Below, in pieces: positions 1-9,709 of a stretch of DNA of 64,000 nt. The notes below the pieces were generated by a model that did not search any database, was not told where the DNA came from, and saw only the letters and a program-made list of their open reading frames with translations. Position 1 is the stretch's first letter; each line of letters begins with the position of its first letter. The DNA comes from Pectinatus frisingensis (GTDB lineage Bacteria; Bacillota; Negativicutes; Selenomonadales; Selenomonadaceae): NCBI RefSeq assembly GCF_015732285.1, contig NZ_WIQU01000016.1, positions 62,001-126,000 of the forward strand, written 5' to 3'. The translations under genes and the position numbers were made by a program.

Positions 1-1487
1 ACTCTTTGTATGCTCTGCCACAAATAAAGACCAGTTTAAGCAACATAAAAACACAGTTATTACAAAATGTTTCTGCAAACATAAGTGTTTATACAAGACT
101 TGCTGATTTATTAGAAAAATCAATTGCTGAAAACCCAGGGTTATTACTCAGGGACGGTGGTATAATAAAGGACGGTTTCAACGAAGAACTTGATGAATAT
201 CGACGGTTGGCATCCGACAGCCAGTCACTCTTGCAGCAGATGGAAGAACAACAACGCCAGATAACCGGTATAAAATCACTGAAAGTCGGTTATAATAAAG
301 TATTTGGTTATTTTATTGAAATACGCAAAAGCAATATTGATCAAGTTCCGCTCAATTATATTCGCAAACAGACATTAGTAAACACTGAACGATATATAAC
401 ACCTGATTTAAAAGAATTTGAAACTAAAATATTAGGGGCCAAAGAAAAAATTCTTCAGATAGAATATCAATTATTCACACAGGTACGGGAAGAAGTAAAA
501 AAATATATTCCCAGCATTCAAGTAACAGCACGTAATATTGCAACACTTGATGTCATCACCGCTTACGCAGAGGCTGCATCTGAATATAATTACATTCGAC
601 CGGCAATAAGCAATGATGGTAATATAATTATTCGTGACGGCCGTCATCCGCTTATCGAACGCATTCTCACCCGGGAAATATTTGTACCCAATGATACAGT
701 ACTTGATAATCAGGAAAATGAAATTCTGATCATAACCGGACCCAATATGGCTGGGAAATCAACATATATGCGTCAAAGCGCTCTTTTGACACTTATGGCC
801 CAAGCAGGCAGTTTTATTCCGGCGCGCGAGGCAATAATCTCCCCAGTTGACAGAATATTTACCCGGATAGGAGCCAGTGATGATCTTGCCAGTGGACAGA
901 GTACTTTTATGGTTGAAATGAATGAAGTAGCACACATACTAAAATATGCCACTAAAAATAGTTTGATCATTCTCGATGAAATAGGTCGTGGTACAAGTAC
1001 TTTCGATGGTATGAGCATTGCCCGAGCGGTAATTGAATACATTCGTGATAAAATCAGTGCTAAAACTTTGTTTGCTACTCATTATCATGAACTCACCGAT
1101 TTGGCTGATAATCAACATATTAAAAATTGTTGCGTTGCCGTCAAAGAAAAAGGAAGTAAAGTTGTATTCCTGCGCCGCATTATCAGTGGAAGCGCTGATA
1201 AATCATATGGTATCCATGTAGCCAGGCTTGCCGGCTTGCCAAAGCCAGTAACAGACCGTGCTGAAAAAATACTGACTGATTTAGAAAATAATGAACCGGC
1301 TAAAACTTCTGCGGTTAAAACCGATACTGATAAATCGATCTCAGCACCGGCAATGGATACATTGTTCACTGCAACGCTGCCGGCTGAACTGCTAAAGCTT
1401 GATGTCATGACTATGACGCCATTGGAAGCAATAAACACTCTATATAAATTACAACAACAGGCCCGGCAGGAGGCGGGAAAATTATGA
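1..1487 (+). CDS. mutS: DNA mismatch repair ATPase MutS, C-terminal part (5' end outside window)
   Basis: About 495 C-terminal codons of MutS, which binds mismatches and recruits MutL. The reading frame is open to the window edge (first full codon at base 3), so the mismatch-binding N-terminal domains lie outside. What is visible is the lever/clamp region followed by the ABC-type ATPase: Walker A (GPNMAGKST, near 740-765), the Walker B region (LDEIGRGTSTFDG, near 970-1010) and a conserved ATHYHEL segment. The end overlaps the mutL start codon by 4 bp (ATGA), so the two genes are translationally coupled. Family and function are clear; only the missing start limits the call. Confidence 0.97.
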   Translation, partial: SLYALPQIKTSLSNIKTQLLQNVSANISVYTRLADLLEKSIAENPGLLLRDGGIIKDGFNEELDEYRRLASDSQSLLQQMEEQQRQITGIKSLKVGYNKVFGYFIEIRKSNIDQVPLNYIRKQTLVNTERYITPDLKEFETKILGAKEKILQIEYQLFTQVREEVKKYIPSIQVTARNIATLDVITAYAEAASEYNYIRPAISNDGNIIIRDGRHPLIERILTREIFVPNDTVLDNQENEILIITGPNMAGKSTYMRQSALLTLMAQAGSFIPAREAIISPVDRIFTRIGASDDLASGQSTFMVEMNEVAHILKYATKNSLIILDEIGRGTSTFDGMSIARAVIEYIRDKISAKTLFATHYHELTDLADNQHIKNCCVAVKEKGSKVVFLRRIISGSADKSYGIHVARLAGLPKPVTDRAEKILTDLENNEPAKTSAVKTDTDKSISAPAMDTLFTATLPAELLKLDVMTMTPLEAINTLYKLQQQARQEAGKL

Positions 1488-3367
1488 ACAAAGTTCATGT
1501 ACTCGATGAAAATACAATAAATAAAATAGCCGCCGGTGAAGTAGTCGAACGTCCTTCATCTGTTGTTAAGGAACTTATGGAAAATTCCATCGACGCCGGA
1601 GCCACTAAAATTGAAGTAGAAACAATGGCCGGCGGTACTAGTTTTATCCGTATCAGCGATAATGGACATGGCATGAACAGAGATGATGTACAAATAGCTA
1701 TACTGCGTCATGCAACAAGCAAGATAACAGCTGTCGATGATTTGCAGCATATTTCCACATTGGGATTTCGCGGCGAAGCTTTACCATCCATTGCAGCCGT
1801 ATCACGCTTTTCTATTCTAACACGGCAACCGCAGGATGAGCTGGGAACCAGTGTGAAAATAACGGGAGGTCATCTTGAAGACATTGGTGCGGCAGGTTGT
1901 AATATCGGTACCACAATCAAAGTGGAGGATCTTTTCTTTAATACACCTGCCAGAAAAAAATTTCTTAAAACCAATAATACCGAATCTAACAAAATCAATG
2001 ATTTTGTAATAAAATTGGCTTTCTCCAATCCCCAAATAGCTGTAAAACTGATTAATAATAATAAACTTACTATAACCACACCGGGGAATGGCTCACTGCG
2101 TGATGCCATTCAAAGTGTTTACGGTCGAACCGTAGGACAAGAACTTTTGCCACTCACGCTCAATGATGAGACAATAACCATAAATGGTTTTATTACTAAA
2201 CCTGCTGTAATTAGAAGCAGTCGTGCATGGCAGACTTTTATTGTTAACGGCAGAATAATTTCCAACAGCATGATCAGTCGTTCCATCGATAACGCATATC
2301 ATTCCCTATTGCCTAAATCCGGTTATCCACTGGCAGTGTTAAATATTACCGTTCCAAAGAATAGTGTTGATATAAATGTTCATCCACAAAAAATTGAAAT
2401 GAAATTTGCCGAAGATAGCTTACTATTTAAAGCCGTATATAAGTCAGTACTTGATGCTGTGCGTCCTGATAAAACAGATAATGATAATTCATTAGGATCA
2501 TTTGCCGCACCGGCAGACTATATAAAACCCCATTATGAAGAAAACAGCCTGCTTATTCCTAAAAAAATAGCTTCGGCTCCAATGACAACATTTACAGCTA
2601 AAGCATCTGTTCCACAGCAAAGTCATAACTATTCTCCTGTCAATGGTATAGATCAACCGATCCTGAGAGAAAATACAGCCGATTTCGATATAGCCAGAGA
2701 AAAAATATATGCCATCAAAAATACTGCTATCTTAACACAAAACATGAATGATTCCAATATTCTCGACGACCCTCAGTCGGCAGAATCTATTGCCGCGGGC
2801 AATCTGATGCCTCTGGGACAAATCGACTTATGCTATATCATCGCCCAAGGTGAGGATGGTATGTATATCATCGACCAGCATGCGGCACACGAAAGAATAT
2901 TATATGACAAATTTGGCTTGGCTAAAGATCGAATCGTATCACAGCAGCTTTTAATTCATTTGATACTTAATTTATCACCCGCTGAATATGATTTATTGGA
3001 AAATAACCAAGAAACCCTCTATAATCTGGGATTTCGTATAGAAGCCGCTGGTCCGCAGCAGTTTCGTCTTTGTGAGCTGCCTGCCGATATACCGCAGGAT
3101 GCTGCCGAAAATACTATCAGAGATATTTTAGCATCATTAGAAGAGATGCATACGCCCACACCGCAGGAAATACGGCATACCTGTCTGGCTACAGCAGCTT
3201 GCAGGGCAGCAATAAAAGCCGGTGATAAATTGACCATTCAACAAATGAAAATTATTTTAGACGAATTAGCCAATACTAAATTGCCATATACCTGTCCACA
3301 TGGCCGACCGACTATAATTAAATTTGAACACCATGATTTAGCAAAAATGTTCAAACGAATACCATAA
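1484..3367 (+). CDS. mutL: DNA mismatch repair endonuclease MutL
   Basis: 627 aa, usual length for a Firmicute MutL. The N-terminal GHKL ATPase domain shows E-x-x-x-N in KELMENSIDAGAT, the DNGHGM box and GFRGEAL. The C-terminal dimerisation/endonuclease domain carries DQHAAHE (about 2872-2895) and a CPHGRP zinc-site motif (about 3292-3312). In the metal-binding motif DQHA-x2-E-x4-E the last acid is Asp rather than Glu, which is conservative. The proline/serine-poor linker between the two domains is variable, as usual. The start codon overlaps the mutS stop, with an AGGAGGCGGG ribosome site just upstream. It works downstream of MutS to nick the error-containing strand. Confidence 0.97.
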   Translation: MNKVHVLDENTINKIAAGEVVERPSSVVKELMENSIDAGATKIEVETMAGGTSFIRISDNGHGMNRDDVQIAILRHATSKITAVDDLQHISTLGFRGEALPSIAAVSRFSILTRQPQDELGTSVKITGGHLEDIGAAGCNIGTTIKVEDLFFNTPARKKFLKTNNTESNKINDFVIKLAFSNPQIAVKLINNNKLTITTPGNGSLRDAIQSVYGRTVGQELLPLTLNDETITINGFITKPAVIRSSRAWQTFIVNGRIISNSMISRSIDNAYHSLLPKSGYPLAVLNITVPKNSVDINVHPQKIEMKFAEDSLLFKAVYKSVLDAVRPDKTDNDNSLGSFAAPADYIKPHYEENSLLIPKKIASAPMTTFTAKASVPQQSHNYSPVNGIDQPILRENTADFDIAREKIYAIKNTAILTQNMNDSNILDDPQSAESIAAGNLMPLGQIDLCYIIAQGEDGMYIIDQHAAHERILYDKFGLAKDRIVSQQLLIHLILNLSPAEYDLLENNQETLYNLGFRIEAAGPQQFRLCELPADIPQDAAENTIRDILASLEEMHTPTPQEIRHTCLATAACRAAIKAGDKLTIQQMKIILDELANTKLPYTCPHGRPTIIKFEHHDLAKMFKRIP

Positions 3368-3391
3368 ATTAATGTAATACTATAGGGAAAA

Positions 3392-4171
3392 ATGGACAAA
3401 TTTTTTATAACTACCGGACGAAATACCAACGCATCATGTATAAAGAAAGCCGAGCTATTGGCTGCACAGCATAATGTTCCCTTTATTTTTCGTTCCGACA
3501 AATCATTGCAGCAGCTAAAGGCCGAACAAACTTACGCTGTTGCCTTATTAGTGAAAAAAACCGGACTATACATTGATACACCGAACGGCACAATTTTTTT
3601 TCATCCTAATATGGCTCAATTGCGCATAAAAAAACTATTGGAAAATAAACCTGATAATATGATCACAGCTATGGATCTGCGAAGGGGAATGTCAGTGCTT
3701 GACTGTACCCTTGGATTTGCATCAGACGCACTAGTCAGTGCTTTCATTTGCAAAACCCCTGTGATAGGTCTTGAGAGCAGTTCTCTTTTGTATGCGGTAA
3801 TTACTGATGGTCTGCAGAATTTTTCTTCAAATATTCCGAATATAAATGAAGCAGCCCGGTTAATCAAACCTGCCAATCTCAATCATATTGACTATCTGAA
3901 AAAACTGCCTAATAAAAGTATAGATATAGTATACTTTGATCCAATGTTTCGCCATCCTTTAATGAACAGTACGAACCTACAGCCATTGCGCTGTCTTGCC
4001 GACACTGCACCAGTAACATCAAAAAGCATTCATGAAGCCTGCCGTATTGCCCGACATCGAGTGGTATTAAAAGAAAACAGCAAGAGTCACGAATTTCTCC
4101 GGCTGGGATTTAAAGAGCGTATAGGAAGCCGCTACAGTTCAGTGCATTATGGTATCATCAAGATTGAATAA
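3392..4171 (+). CDS. RsmJ-like class I SAM-dependent methyltransferase
   Basis: 259 aa Rossmann methyltransferase. SAM-binding motif I reads VLDCTLGFASDA, motif II includes GLESS, and the catalytic-loop region reads YFDPMF, which resembles the DP-M pattern of the RsmJ (16S rRNA m2G1516) family. The N-terminal TTGRN and KKAELLAA stretch also fits that family. It follows mutL by 24 bp and ends in front of a hairpin terminator, so it probably belongs to a mutS-mutL-mtase operon. The substrate is inferred from family resemblance only; another rRNA or DNA methyltransferase activity is possible. Confidence 0.75.
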   Translation: MDKFFITTGRNTNASCIKKAELLAAQHNVPFIFRSDKSLQQLKAEQTYAVALLVKKTGLYIDTPNGTIFFHPNMAQLRIKKLLENKPDNMITAMDLRRGMSVLDCTLGFASDALVSAFICKTPVIGLESSSLLYAVITDGLQNFSSNIPNINEAARLIKPANLNHIDYLKKLPNKSIDIVYFDPMFRHPLMNSTNLQPLRCLADTAPVTSKSIHEACRIARHRVVLKENSKSHEFLRLGFKERIGSRYSSVHYGIIKIE

Positions 4172-4211
4172 TATAAAGCAAATCAACAAACATTCGAATA
4201 ATCACATGCTA

Positions 4212-4256
4212 AAAAGCAGCTAAAATCGTCTCACACGATAATAGCTGCTTTTATTT
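4212..4256 (+). terminator. Intrinsic terminator after the mutS-mutL operon
   Basis: An 11-bp inverted repeat (AAAAGCAGCTA at 4212-4222, TAGCTGCTTTT at 4242-4252) is followed by TATTTT. It lies between the plus-strand repair operon and convergent bofA, and could act in both directions. Confidence 0.85.
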
Positions 4257-4301
4257 TACAATTAGTTCTACTGAAATAACTTTAATATTGATTGACCAAA
4301 A

Positions 4302-4568
4302 TCATTTCAATAAATAATATACCGTTACCAACAAAACACCAGGAATACCAAAGATACCAGCAATTAAAGCTGTAACAAACTTTATTGGGATCGCTGCCAA
4401 ACCCAGGATTCCCAAAAGTATATTGACACCCCAAAGACATATGGCACCAATAATACTATTATAAATCATTTTACACAACAGTCTCACTGGTAATGATAAA
4501 ATTTTGGTCACCAAACACAAAATTAACAATCCAATAAAAAATGCTGCAATTAAAGTAAAATCTAACAT
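4302..4568 (-). CDS. bofA: BofA family membrane protein (pro-sigma-K processing inhibitor family)
   Basis: 88 aa from the ATG at 4566-4568, chosen because AAAGGATC precedes it at good spacing; the frame stays open upstream but without a ribosome site. Two hydrophobic segments are present. The C-terminal half has the family pattern NSIIGAICLWGVN followed by PIKFVTALIAGIFGIPGV. In Bacillus, BofA restrains SpoIVFB in the forespore-engulfed mother cell. In non-sporulating Negativicutes the gene persists with unknown role. Neighbour of recR and ybaB, a common arrangement in Firmicutes. Confidence 0.85.
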   Translation of the reverse strand: MLDFTLIAAFFIGLLILCLVTKILSLPVRLLCKMIYNSIIGAICLWGVNILLGILGLAAIPIKFVTALIAGIFGIPGVLLVTVYYLLK

Positions 4569-4703
4569 ATTTGATCCTTTACAAAATTTTATTATTACAC
4601 TTGTCATTGCAATAGAAAAAATTACACTGCATCTCCAGCTTTCGAACCTGAATAATAAATTCAATTGAATTTTAGTTATACAGCATAAATAAAACTATAT
4701 TAA

Positions 4704-5300
4704 TCAGATTTCACGGCGATTTTCCAACGCCTTGGCCAATGTAATTTCATCAGCATATTCTAAATCACCACCGACAGGCAAACCATGCGCTATACGAGTA
4801 ACTTTTATTCCGGCGGGTTTTACCAATTTTGCAATATACATTGCCGTCGCTTCACCCTCAACGTTGGGATTAGTAGCCATAATCAACTCTCTTACCGAGG
4901 TTGTCTGCAGACGTACTAAAAGTTCCTTTATTCTTATATTATCCGGTCCAATTCCATCAAGCGGAGATAGTGCACCATGCAGCACATGATAAACCCCCTT
5001 ATAATCACGCATGCGTTCCATAGCCGCCACATCACGTGGCTGTTCAACCACACAGATAATTGAATGATCCCGGCTGGGTGAAGAACAAATGCTGCACGGA
5101 TTTACATCACTTAGATTAAAACAGGTATTACAAAAACCAATCTTTTCTTTTGCTTCTATTATTGATTGAGCCAACGCCTTAGCCTGTGATGGTTCCATAT
5201 CAAGAATGTGATAAGCAAGACGCGCTGCCGTCTTGGAACCTATTCCCGGCAGTGCGCGCAAATGCTCAATTAATTTGGCCAAGGGTTCAATATACGGCAT
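4704..5300 (-). CDS. recR: Recombination mediator RecR
   Basis: 198 aa, the full family length. From the N-terminus: a helix-hairpin-helix ([20 protein letters not shown]), a four-cysteine zinc finger ([16 protein letters not shown]), then a Toprim domain ([15 protein letters not shown] and the GPDNIRI region). RecR works with RecF/RecO to load RecA on gapped DNA. Its start codon overlaps the ybaB stop by one base (TAATG), so translation is coupled. The usual upstream partner dnaX is not in the window on this strand. Confidence 0.97.
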   Translation of the reverse strand: MPYIEPLAKLIEHLRALPGIGSKTAARLAYHILDMEPSQAKALAQSIIEAKEKIGFCNTCFNLSDVNPCSICSSPSRDHSIICVVEQPRDVAAMERMRDYKGVYHVLHGALSPLDGIGPDNIRIKELLVRLQTTSVRELIMATNPNVEGEATAMYIAKLVKPAGIKVTRIAHGLPVGGDLEYADEITLAKALENRREI

Positions 5301-5632
5301 TAAAACATCCCTGGTGGTATATTAAGTCCATTGGTAAGTTTGCCCATTTCCGAAGCCATCATGTCATCAACTTTTTTAATAGATTCATTTATTGCCGCCG
5401 AGATCAGATCTTGCAGCATTTCCACATCCTGTGGGTCCACCGCCGCCGGATCTATTATTAATGATTCTACCTGCTTTTCACCATTCATGACAACTTTTAT
5501 TACACCGCCACCGCTGGAAACTTCAACTGTTTGTTTCTTTAAGTCATCCTGCATCTTAGCCATTTGCTGCTGCAGTTTCTGTACTTTTTTCATCATGCCG
5601 GCCATATTGCCGCCACCCATAGGATTGAACAT
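5300..5632 (-). CDS. ybaB: YbaB/EbfC family nucleoid-associated protein
   Basis: 110 aa. It has the family pattern: a glycine/methionine-rich start ([28 protein letters not shown]), a coiled N-terminal helix, a central beta-strand block ([19 protein letters not shown]), and a final helix with [11 protein letters not shown]. It binds DNA as a dimer and is almost always found next to recR, as here. A good AGGAGG site lies before the start. The ybaB-recR pair forms a two-gene operon. Confidence 0.96.
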   Translation of the reverse strand: MFNPMGGGNMAGMMKKVQKLQQQMAKMQDDLKKQTVEVSSGGGVIKVVMNGEKQVESLIIDPAAVDPQDVEMLQDLISAAINESIKKVDDMMASEMGKLTNGLNIPPGMF

Positions 5633-5840
5633 TAATTATGCCTCCTGTGAATTTAATTAACTTCCTTCATCAGGACAAAAATCTAGCCTGACAATTAATA
5701 TGTATATTATTCAGTTTGCACCACTTTCAATATTATACATTTAATAAGTATATAATATCAGTGAAATACTTGCAAGTATACCTCATAATATGCAGCATAA
5801 TAACCGGAAGTTACAAATCGGTATGAAATTGGCTATATAC

Positions 5841-6236
5841 TTATTTATCGGCAAAAAAATCACTATATTGTTTATCATCATGGCAAATATGATTAAGCAG
5901 CCAATTTCTTAAAGTATTGAGCAGCTGTATAGGTGACAATAAATGTCTTTCATGCAGCTTAATGTCCCTTTTTACTTTGTCAACAAAATCATCATGTATT
6001 TTCTTATGCCATGCGTATTTAGAATAATTGTATTTTTTCATTAACTCTTCCTCATGGGAAAAATGCGTGTTGACATAGTCAACCAATCCATCGAGAAGCG
6101 GCGCTATCATTTCATCACCACGCCCCGCCTCAATGGCATCATGTAATTGATTTATCATCCTGAGCAATTTCTTATGTTCAGCATCAAATTTCGCAACTCC
6201 AACAGAATAACTTTGATCCCAGTCAATGTAAGACAT
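5841..6236 (-). CDS. Bacteriohemerythrin (oxygen-binding di-iron protein)
   Basis: 131 aa, single-domain hemerythrin. The di-iron ligands are visible in order: H21 in DAEHKKLL, then THFSHEEELM (His-x3-His-x3-Glu), then WHKKIH, and late H-x4-D in NHICHDDKQYSD. In anaerobes such proteins bind O2 or NO and act in oxygen sensing or detoxification. AAGGGGG precedes the ATG. It stands alone, with no obvious operon partner. Confidence 0.93.
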   Translation of the reverse strand: MSYIDWDQSYSVGVAKFDAEHKKLLRMINQLHDAIEAGRGDEMIAPLLDGLVDYVNTHFSHEEELMKKYNYSKYAWHKKIHDDFVDKVKRDIKLHERHLLSPIQLLNTLRNWLLNHICHDDKQYSDFFADK

Positions 6237-6365
6237 ACGATTACCCCCTTGACAAATAAAAATTAATATTCAATAGTAATTATGCAAAATTAAACTATTT
6301 TTAACTTAATTACTATTGACTTATTCTCCATTAATAAAGAAAATCCTATTAAATGAGCATATTTT

Positions 6366-6821
6366 TTAATTTGCAATTGCAGGAGTTATTTGTTTTATTT
6401 GTGAAGCAATATTATTACTATAATAATATTGCTGAGCAAAATAACCGATAATTTCCCGCCGTCTTATTATACCTATAAATATATTTCGATCGTCAATCAC
6501 CGGAACAAAATTTTGGTTCATTGTCAAAACAAGCAAATCTTCAATTTCAGCATCTATATGAACTACTTTATTATTAATATGTTTATTAATCATTTGCAGA
6601 TTTATATGTTCCAAATTTTTACTATTAATATTACCTTTATCAGTCAGTGCCCATAATAAATCGCCCTCCGTAAGTGTACCGGCATACTTTCCTGCATCAT
6701 CTATTAATGGAATTGCAGTATAGCGATGATACTTCATTTTTTCCATTGCCTGTCTTATTGTTGATGTTGCATTAAGATATACTACCTTATCCTTAGGAGT
6801 TAAGAAAAAAGTTATTTTCAT
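6366..6821 (-). CDS. Tandem CBS-domain protein
   Basis: 151 aa from the ATG at 6819-6821, which has GGAAGGTGG in front; an upstream in-frame ATG would put this ribosome site inside the gene. Two CBS motifs: the first from about residue 8 (ATSTIRQAMEKM, then TAIPLIDDAGKYAGTLTEGDLL), the second from about residue 80 (VVHIDAEIEDLL, then FVPVIDDRNIFIGIIRRREII). CBS pairs bind adenine nucleotides. There is no fused catalytic domain and no operon partner, so the output is unknown. Confidence 0.85.
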   Translation of the reverse strand: MKITFFLTPKDKVVYLNATSTIRQAMEKMKYHRYTAIPLIDDAGKYAGTLTEGDLLWALTDKGNINSKNLEHINLQMINKHINNKVVHIDAEIEDLLVLTMNQNFVPVIDDRNIFIGIIRRREIIGYFAQQYYYSNNIASQIKQITPAIAN

Positions 6822-7204
6822 TACCTTGCCACCTTCCAGCGTCAATCCTAAATATTATTTTCATAATTTTCTCATAAGCTTATTACTCTTCAATTCTATA
6901 CTAAAGACAATCGGCAATTCAAGATAATAATTACGGCAAACTAGCTGTCGACGACCGGTTTATTGTCATATAAGCATTTTGTGTGCGATATCCGCAGCTT
7001 ATCTCGTAAATTCATACAATATACCCACTTGCAATAGAAAGAAAACAATGGGTTATAAGGTAGTATAAAACAGTTTATGTTTTTAGAAAAAATCTATAAA
7101 TTCAGTAAAATAATAAACAAAACTTTTTGTATAGACAATACTATGTTAATTGACATAACATTTTTTAAAGTGTACACTGAATCCAAGATAAAATCTGTAA
7201 ATAG

Positions 7205-7324
7205 ATTTTTTATACTGAGTGGCATCTGGAATTTTTCAGCGGACACACAATTGATCAATATAGTGAAAATGTGCAATGGTTAATTGAATATTTGGATTTA
7301 TATGATTTAATCTTAATCGGATAA
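7205..7324 (+). pseudogene. Remnant of an alpha/beta hydrolase (haloperoxidase-like) gene
   Basis: Within an otherwise gene-free stretch (6822-7572) one short open segment reads HTIDQYSENVQWLIEYLD and then LYDLILIG before a TAA at 7322-7324. This matches the strand/helix just before the nucleophile elbow (GHSxGG) of non-haem haloperoxidase-type alpha/beta hydrolases, where DDVAALIEHLDLRDVTLVGHS is typical. The stop falls exactly where the GHS motif should begin, and no start or rest of the gene is visible. I read it as a decayed relic. The remaining bases of the stretch show no other structure to me. Confidence 0.45.
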
Positions 7325-7572
7325 CCGCTGAGAGAACCGATCATACTCTCATATTAAAAGCAATATAATTTTAACACCATTTAAAGTGGTCAGGGCTTGA
7401 ATTCTCTGCATGTTTTTGACTGATAATGAACATTATCCTATTCAATAAAAAATCGACTATTCTTATGATATTTATCATCATAACCATTTACTACCGCTAT
7501 AATTGCAATGTATAATTATTGTCGAAACCATCATATTATCCGAATTCTACTATTTATAAGGGAGCAGATATT

Positions 7573-8553
7573 TTGTTAAAGCATAATTTGAATTTAATTA
7601 TAATCATATTATTTTTTATGTCTTCAGCCTCAGCTGCCAGCATATGCTCTGCCACTTCTATAGAAGAAATGCCACTGCAGCTGCCAGTTTCGTCAGGCAG
7701 CCTGACAGGTACTTTGGAAATGCCGTCTACGGTTTCCCCTCCCCCCGTGGCACTGATCATTGCCGGATCAGGTCCCACAGACAAGAATGGTAACAATCCG
7801 TATGCCGGAAAAAACAATTGTTTAAAAATGCTGGCTGATGGACTGGCCCAAGCCGGTATCGCATCACTGCGTTATGACAAACGGGGAATCGGTGAAAATA
7901 ATTTTGATCTGTCCGAGCAGCAACTGACTATTGAAAACTATATTGACGATGCTGATGCATGGATAAAAGCTTTACAGTCAGACGGCCGTTTTTCTAAGGT
8001 CATTGTTATCGGACACAGCGAGGGATCTCTTATTGGTGCAATATCCGCCAGACAAGCAAATGCAGCAGGATTTATTTCTCTGGAAGGTCCCGGTTTCCCA
8101 TTATCAAAAATATTATTATGGCAGATATCACAACGAGCTCCTCAATACTATGACGAAAGCAGTAAAATTCTGGCACAGTTAGAACAGGGGAAAACCGTCA
8201 AACCTATCAATTCTGCTCTGCAACCGCTTTTTCGTCCCAGTGTCCAGCCATATTTGATATCTGAACTACGTTACGATCCGACCAAAGAAGTAGGTAAATT
8301 AAAAATACCAGTGCTCTTAATCCAAGGAACGCATGATTTACAAGTACAGGTTAATGATGCAAAGGCATTGCAAAATGCTGCCCCCGCAGCAAAAATGGTA
8401 ATAATAAAAAATATGAATCATATTCTAAAAACTGTACCTGATGATCCAAAATCAAATATCAAATCTTACGGTATTCCTGATCTTCCATTAAGCAAACCAT
8501 TACTCCCTGCTATAGAAAAATTTATTTTCAGCATACCTGCCGCAGACAAATAG
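7573..8553 (+). CDS. Secreted alpha/beta hydrolase
   Basis: 326 aa from the TTG at 7573, chosen for the AAGGGAG eight bases upstream and because it gives a normal signal peptide (LKHN, hydrophobic core, ASAAS cleavage region). The mature part has an oxyanion-hole segment (IAGSGPTDKNGNN), the nucleophile elbow GHSEGS, an acid in QGTHDLQVQ and a histidine in NMNHILK. This fits the BAAT/dienelactone-like or serine aminopeptidase S33 hydrolases; the substrate cannot be told. It stands alone, with the remnant of another hydrolase just upstream. Confidence 0.85.
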   Translation: MLKHNLNLIIIILFFMSSASAASICSATSIEEMPLQLPVSSGSLTGTLEMPSTVSPPPVALIIAGSGPTDKNGNNPYAGKNNCLKMLADGLAQAGIASLRYDKRGIGENNFDLSEQQLTIENYIDDADAWIKALQSDGRFSKVIVIGHSEGSLIGAISARQANAAGFISLEGPGFPLSKILLWQISQRAPQYYDESSKILAQLEQGKTVKPINSALQPLFRPSVQPYLISELRYDPTKEVGKLKIPVLLIQGTHDLQVQVNDAKALQNAAPAAKMVIIKNMNHILKTVPDDPKSNIKSYGIPDLPLSKPLLPAIEKFIFSIPAADK

Positions 8554-8596
8554 TTTCATCATTAAAATACCTTTTATACAATAATTGCATAAAAAT

Positions 8597-8728
8597 AAGG
8601 TTGTCGCACAAATGACATTGACTTCATAAAATACGGTTTACCATCACTATGAGGCTCCCCATCCTTTTAAAAATGGACAGAGAAAATGAAACACTGCGTA
8701 TTATAAAGAAAATGTTTACATGCGACAG
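8597..8728. repeat. Long-range inverted repeat between hydrolase and glycine-zipper gene
   Basis: GGTTGTCGCA near 8598-8607 and TGCGACAGCC near 8718-8727 are complementary with one wobble. The similarity extends a little inwards (ACATT near 8613 and AATGT near 8711). The about 110-bp interior has no gene. It could be a small MITE-like element, or a transcription terminator of the kind seen at 44401 split by an insertion. Confidence 0.35.
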
Positions 8729-8780
8729 CCCTTTTAAAATAAACTTATTTCCCACCCGATATCATGAATATAATCAAATT

Positions 8781-9041
8781 TTAGGTATTATGTGCTATAG
8801 CTCCTCCAACGACAGCCCCGATGGCTGCATCAGCGATAGCATGTGCAGTATGTCCTTTTTTGCTGTTATGTCCGATGAGCGCACCAGCTATGCCGCCGGC
8901 TATAGCCCCGGTAGTTGTTTTGCTGTAAGTGGGTGCTGTTGAACTTCCTTCAAAAGCAGAAGCATTGGTTGTACTTATTCCAAGTGTTCCCAACACAAAC
9001 AAACAAGAAAATGTAAGTGACAGAATTTTATTCAATTTCAT
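8781..9041 (-). CDS. Secreted glycine-zipper protein
   Basis: 86 aa from the ATG at 9039-9041, which has AAGGATGTG in front. It has a clear Sec signal peptide (MKLNKILSLTFSCLFVLGTLG, then TNASA) and a mature domain with glycine-zipper repeats (GAIAGGIAGALIG and AAIGAVVGGAIA). Such repeats pack as membrane-active helical hairpins, as in YMGG/17 kDa surface antigen families. Function unknown; probably in the envelope. Confidence 0.75.
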   Translation of the reverse strand: MKLNKILSLTFSCLFVLGTLGISTTNASAFEGSSTAPTYSKTTTGAIAGGIAGALIGHNSKKGHTAHAIADAAIGAVVGGAIAHNT

Positions 9042-9278
9042 TTTTATCACATCCTTATGCAAATTCAAGTATATCAGGTGGATTTATTTTTCAGTGTAGC
9101 ACTTCATATCATAATTGGCAAACTAAACTTTTTCAATCATAAAGACTTCAAGTCTAATTGATAAACTGAAAATCACTAAATATATTTTCAAACCGTATAG
9201 CAGCTGTATCCGCTAAAAAATCATATGAGTACGTAATTTTATAACGATTTATAAAAAAATTCGCAAGGGAGTATTATA

Positions 9279-9680
9279 ATGAATTTTATCAGTGACATAA
9301 AACGATATTTGGAGAATTTGGAGTACTCACTTTTTTGTCCTGGCGGTATGAGTATAACCGATAAGATAAAGTTATTTTTTAGAGAACGCCTTGGTAGAAA
9401 AGAATTTGCTATAAGGCTTTTTATTTATATCATTATATATATCATACTAAAAAATATAGATATATCACCTTCGTTGGTATTTCCTGTTACAATGATTTTT
9501 TTTGCTTATTTTATTTCCATTGTCATACGCCGCTGCAATGATATTGAATTATCTCGTATGAAGACTATTTTGATTATAATATTAAATATCATTCCTGTGG
9601 CATCTGTTCTCAGCGTAATTTATCTAATGCTTGCTAAAGGGAAAAATGCGTCTTCTGAAATAATTGTCAAAAACAATTAA
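9279..9680 (+). CDS. DUF805-like small membrane protein
   Basis: 133 aa with three to four predicted membrane segments. The GRKEF motif followed by a hydrophobic segment, RRCNDIELSR in place of the usual RRLHDIGxSGW, and the final hydrophobic stretch ending in AKGKNASSE match the DUF805 plan, though divergently. AAGGGAG precedes the ATG. Role unknown. Followed 29 bp later by a DUF1848 gene; the two may be co-transcribed. Confidence 0.65.
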   Translation: MNFISDIKRYLENLEYSLFCPGGMSITDKIKLFFRERLGRKEFAIRLFIYIIIYIILKNIDISPSLVFPVTMIFFAYFISIVIRRCNDIELSRMKTILIIILNIIPVASVLSVIYLMLAKGKNASSEIIVKNN

Positions 9681-9709
9681 ATAATAAATCACAAAGCAGG
9701 AATCCATCT

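Noticed and set aside
7077-7283. 68-codon plus-strand frame in the gene-free stretch
   Set aside because: No ribosome site, low-complexity product, and it overlaps the hydrolase relic in another frame.
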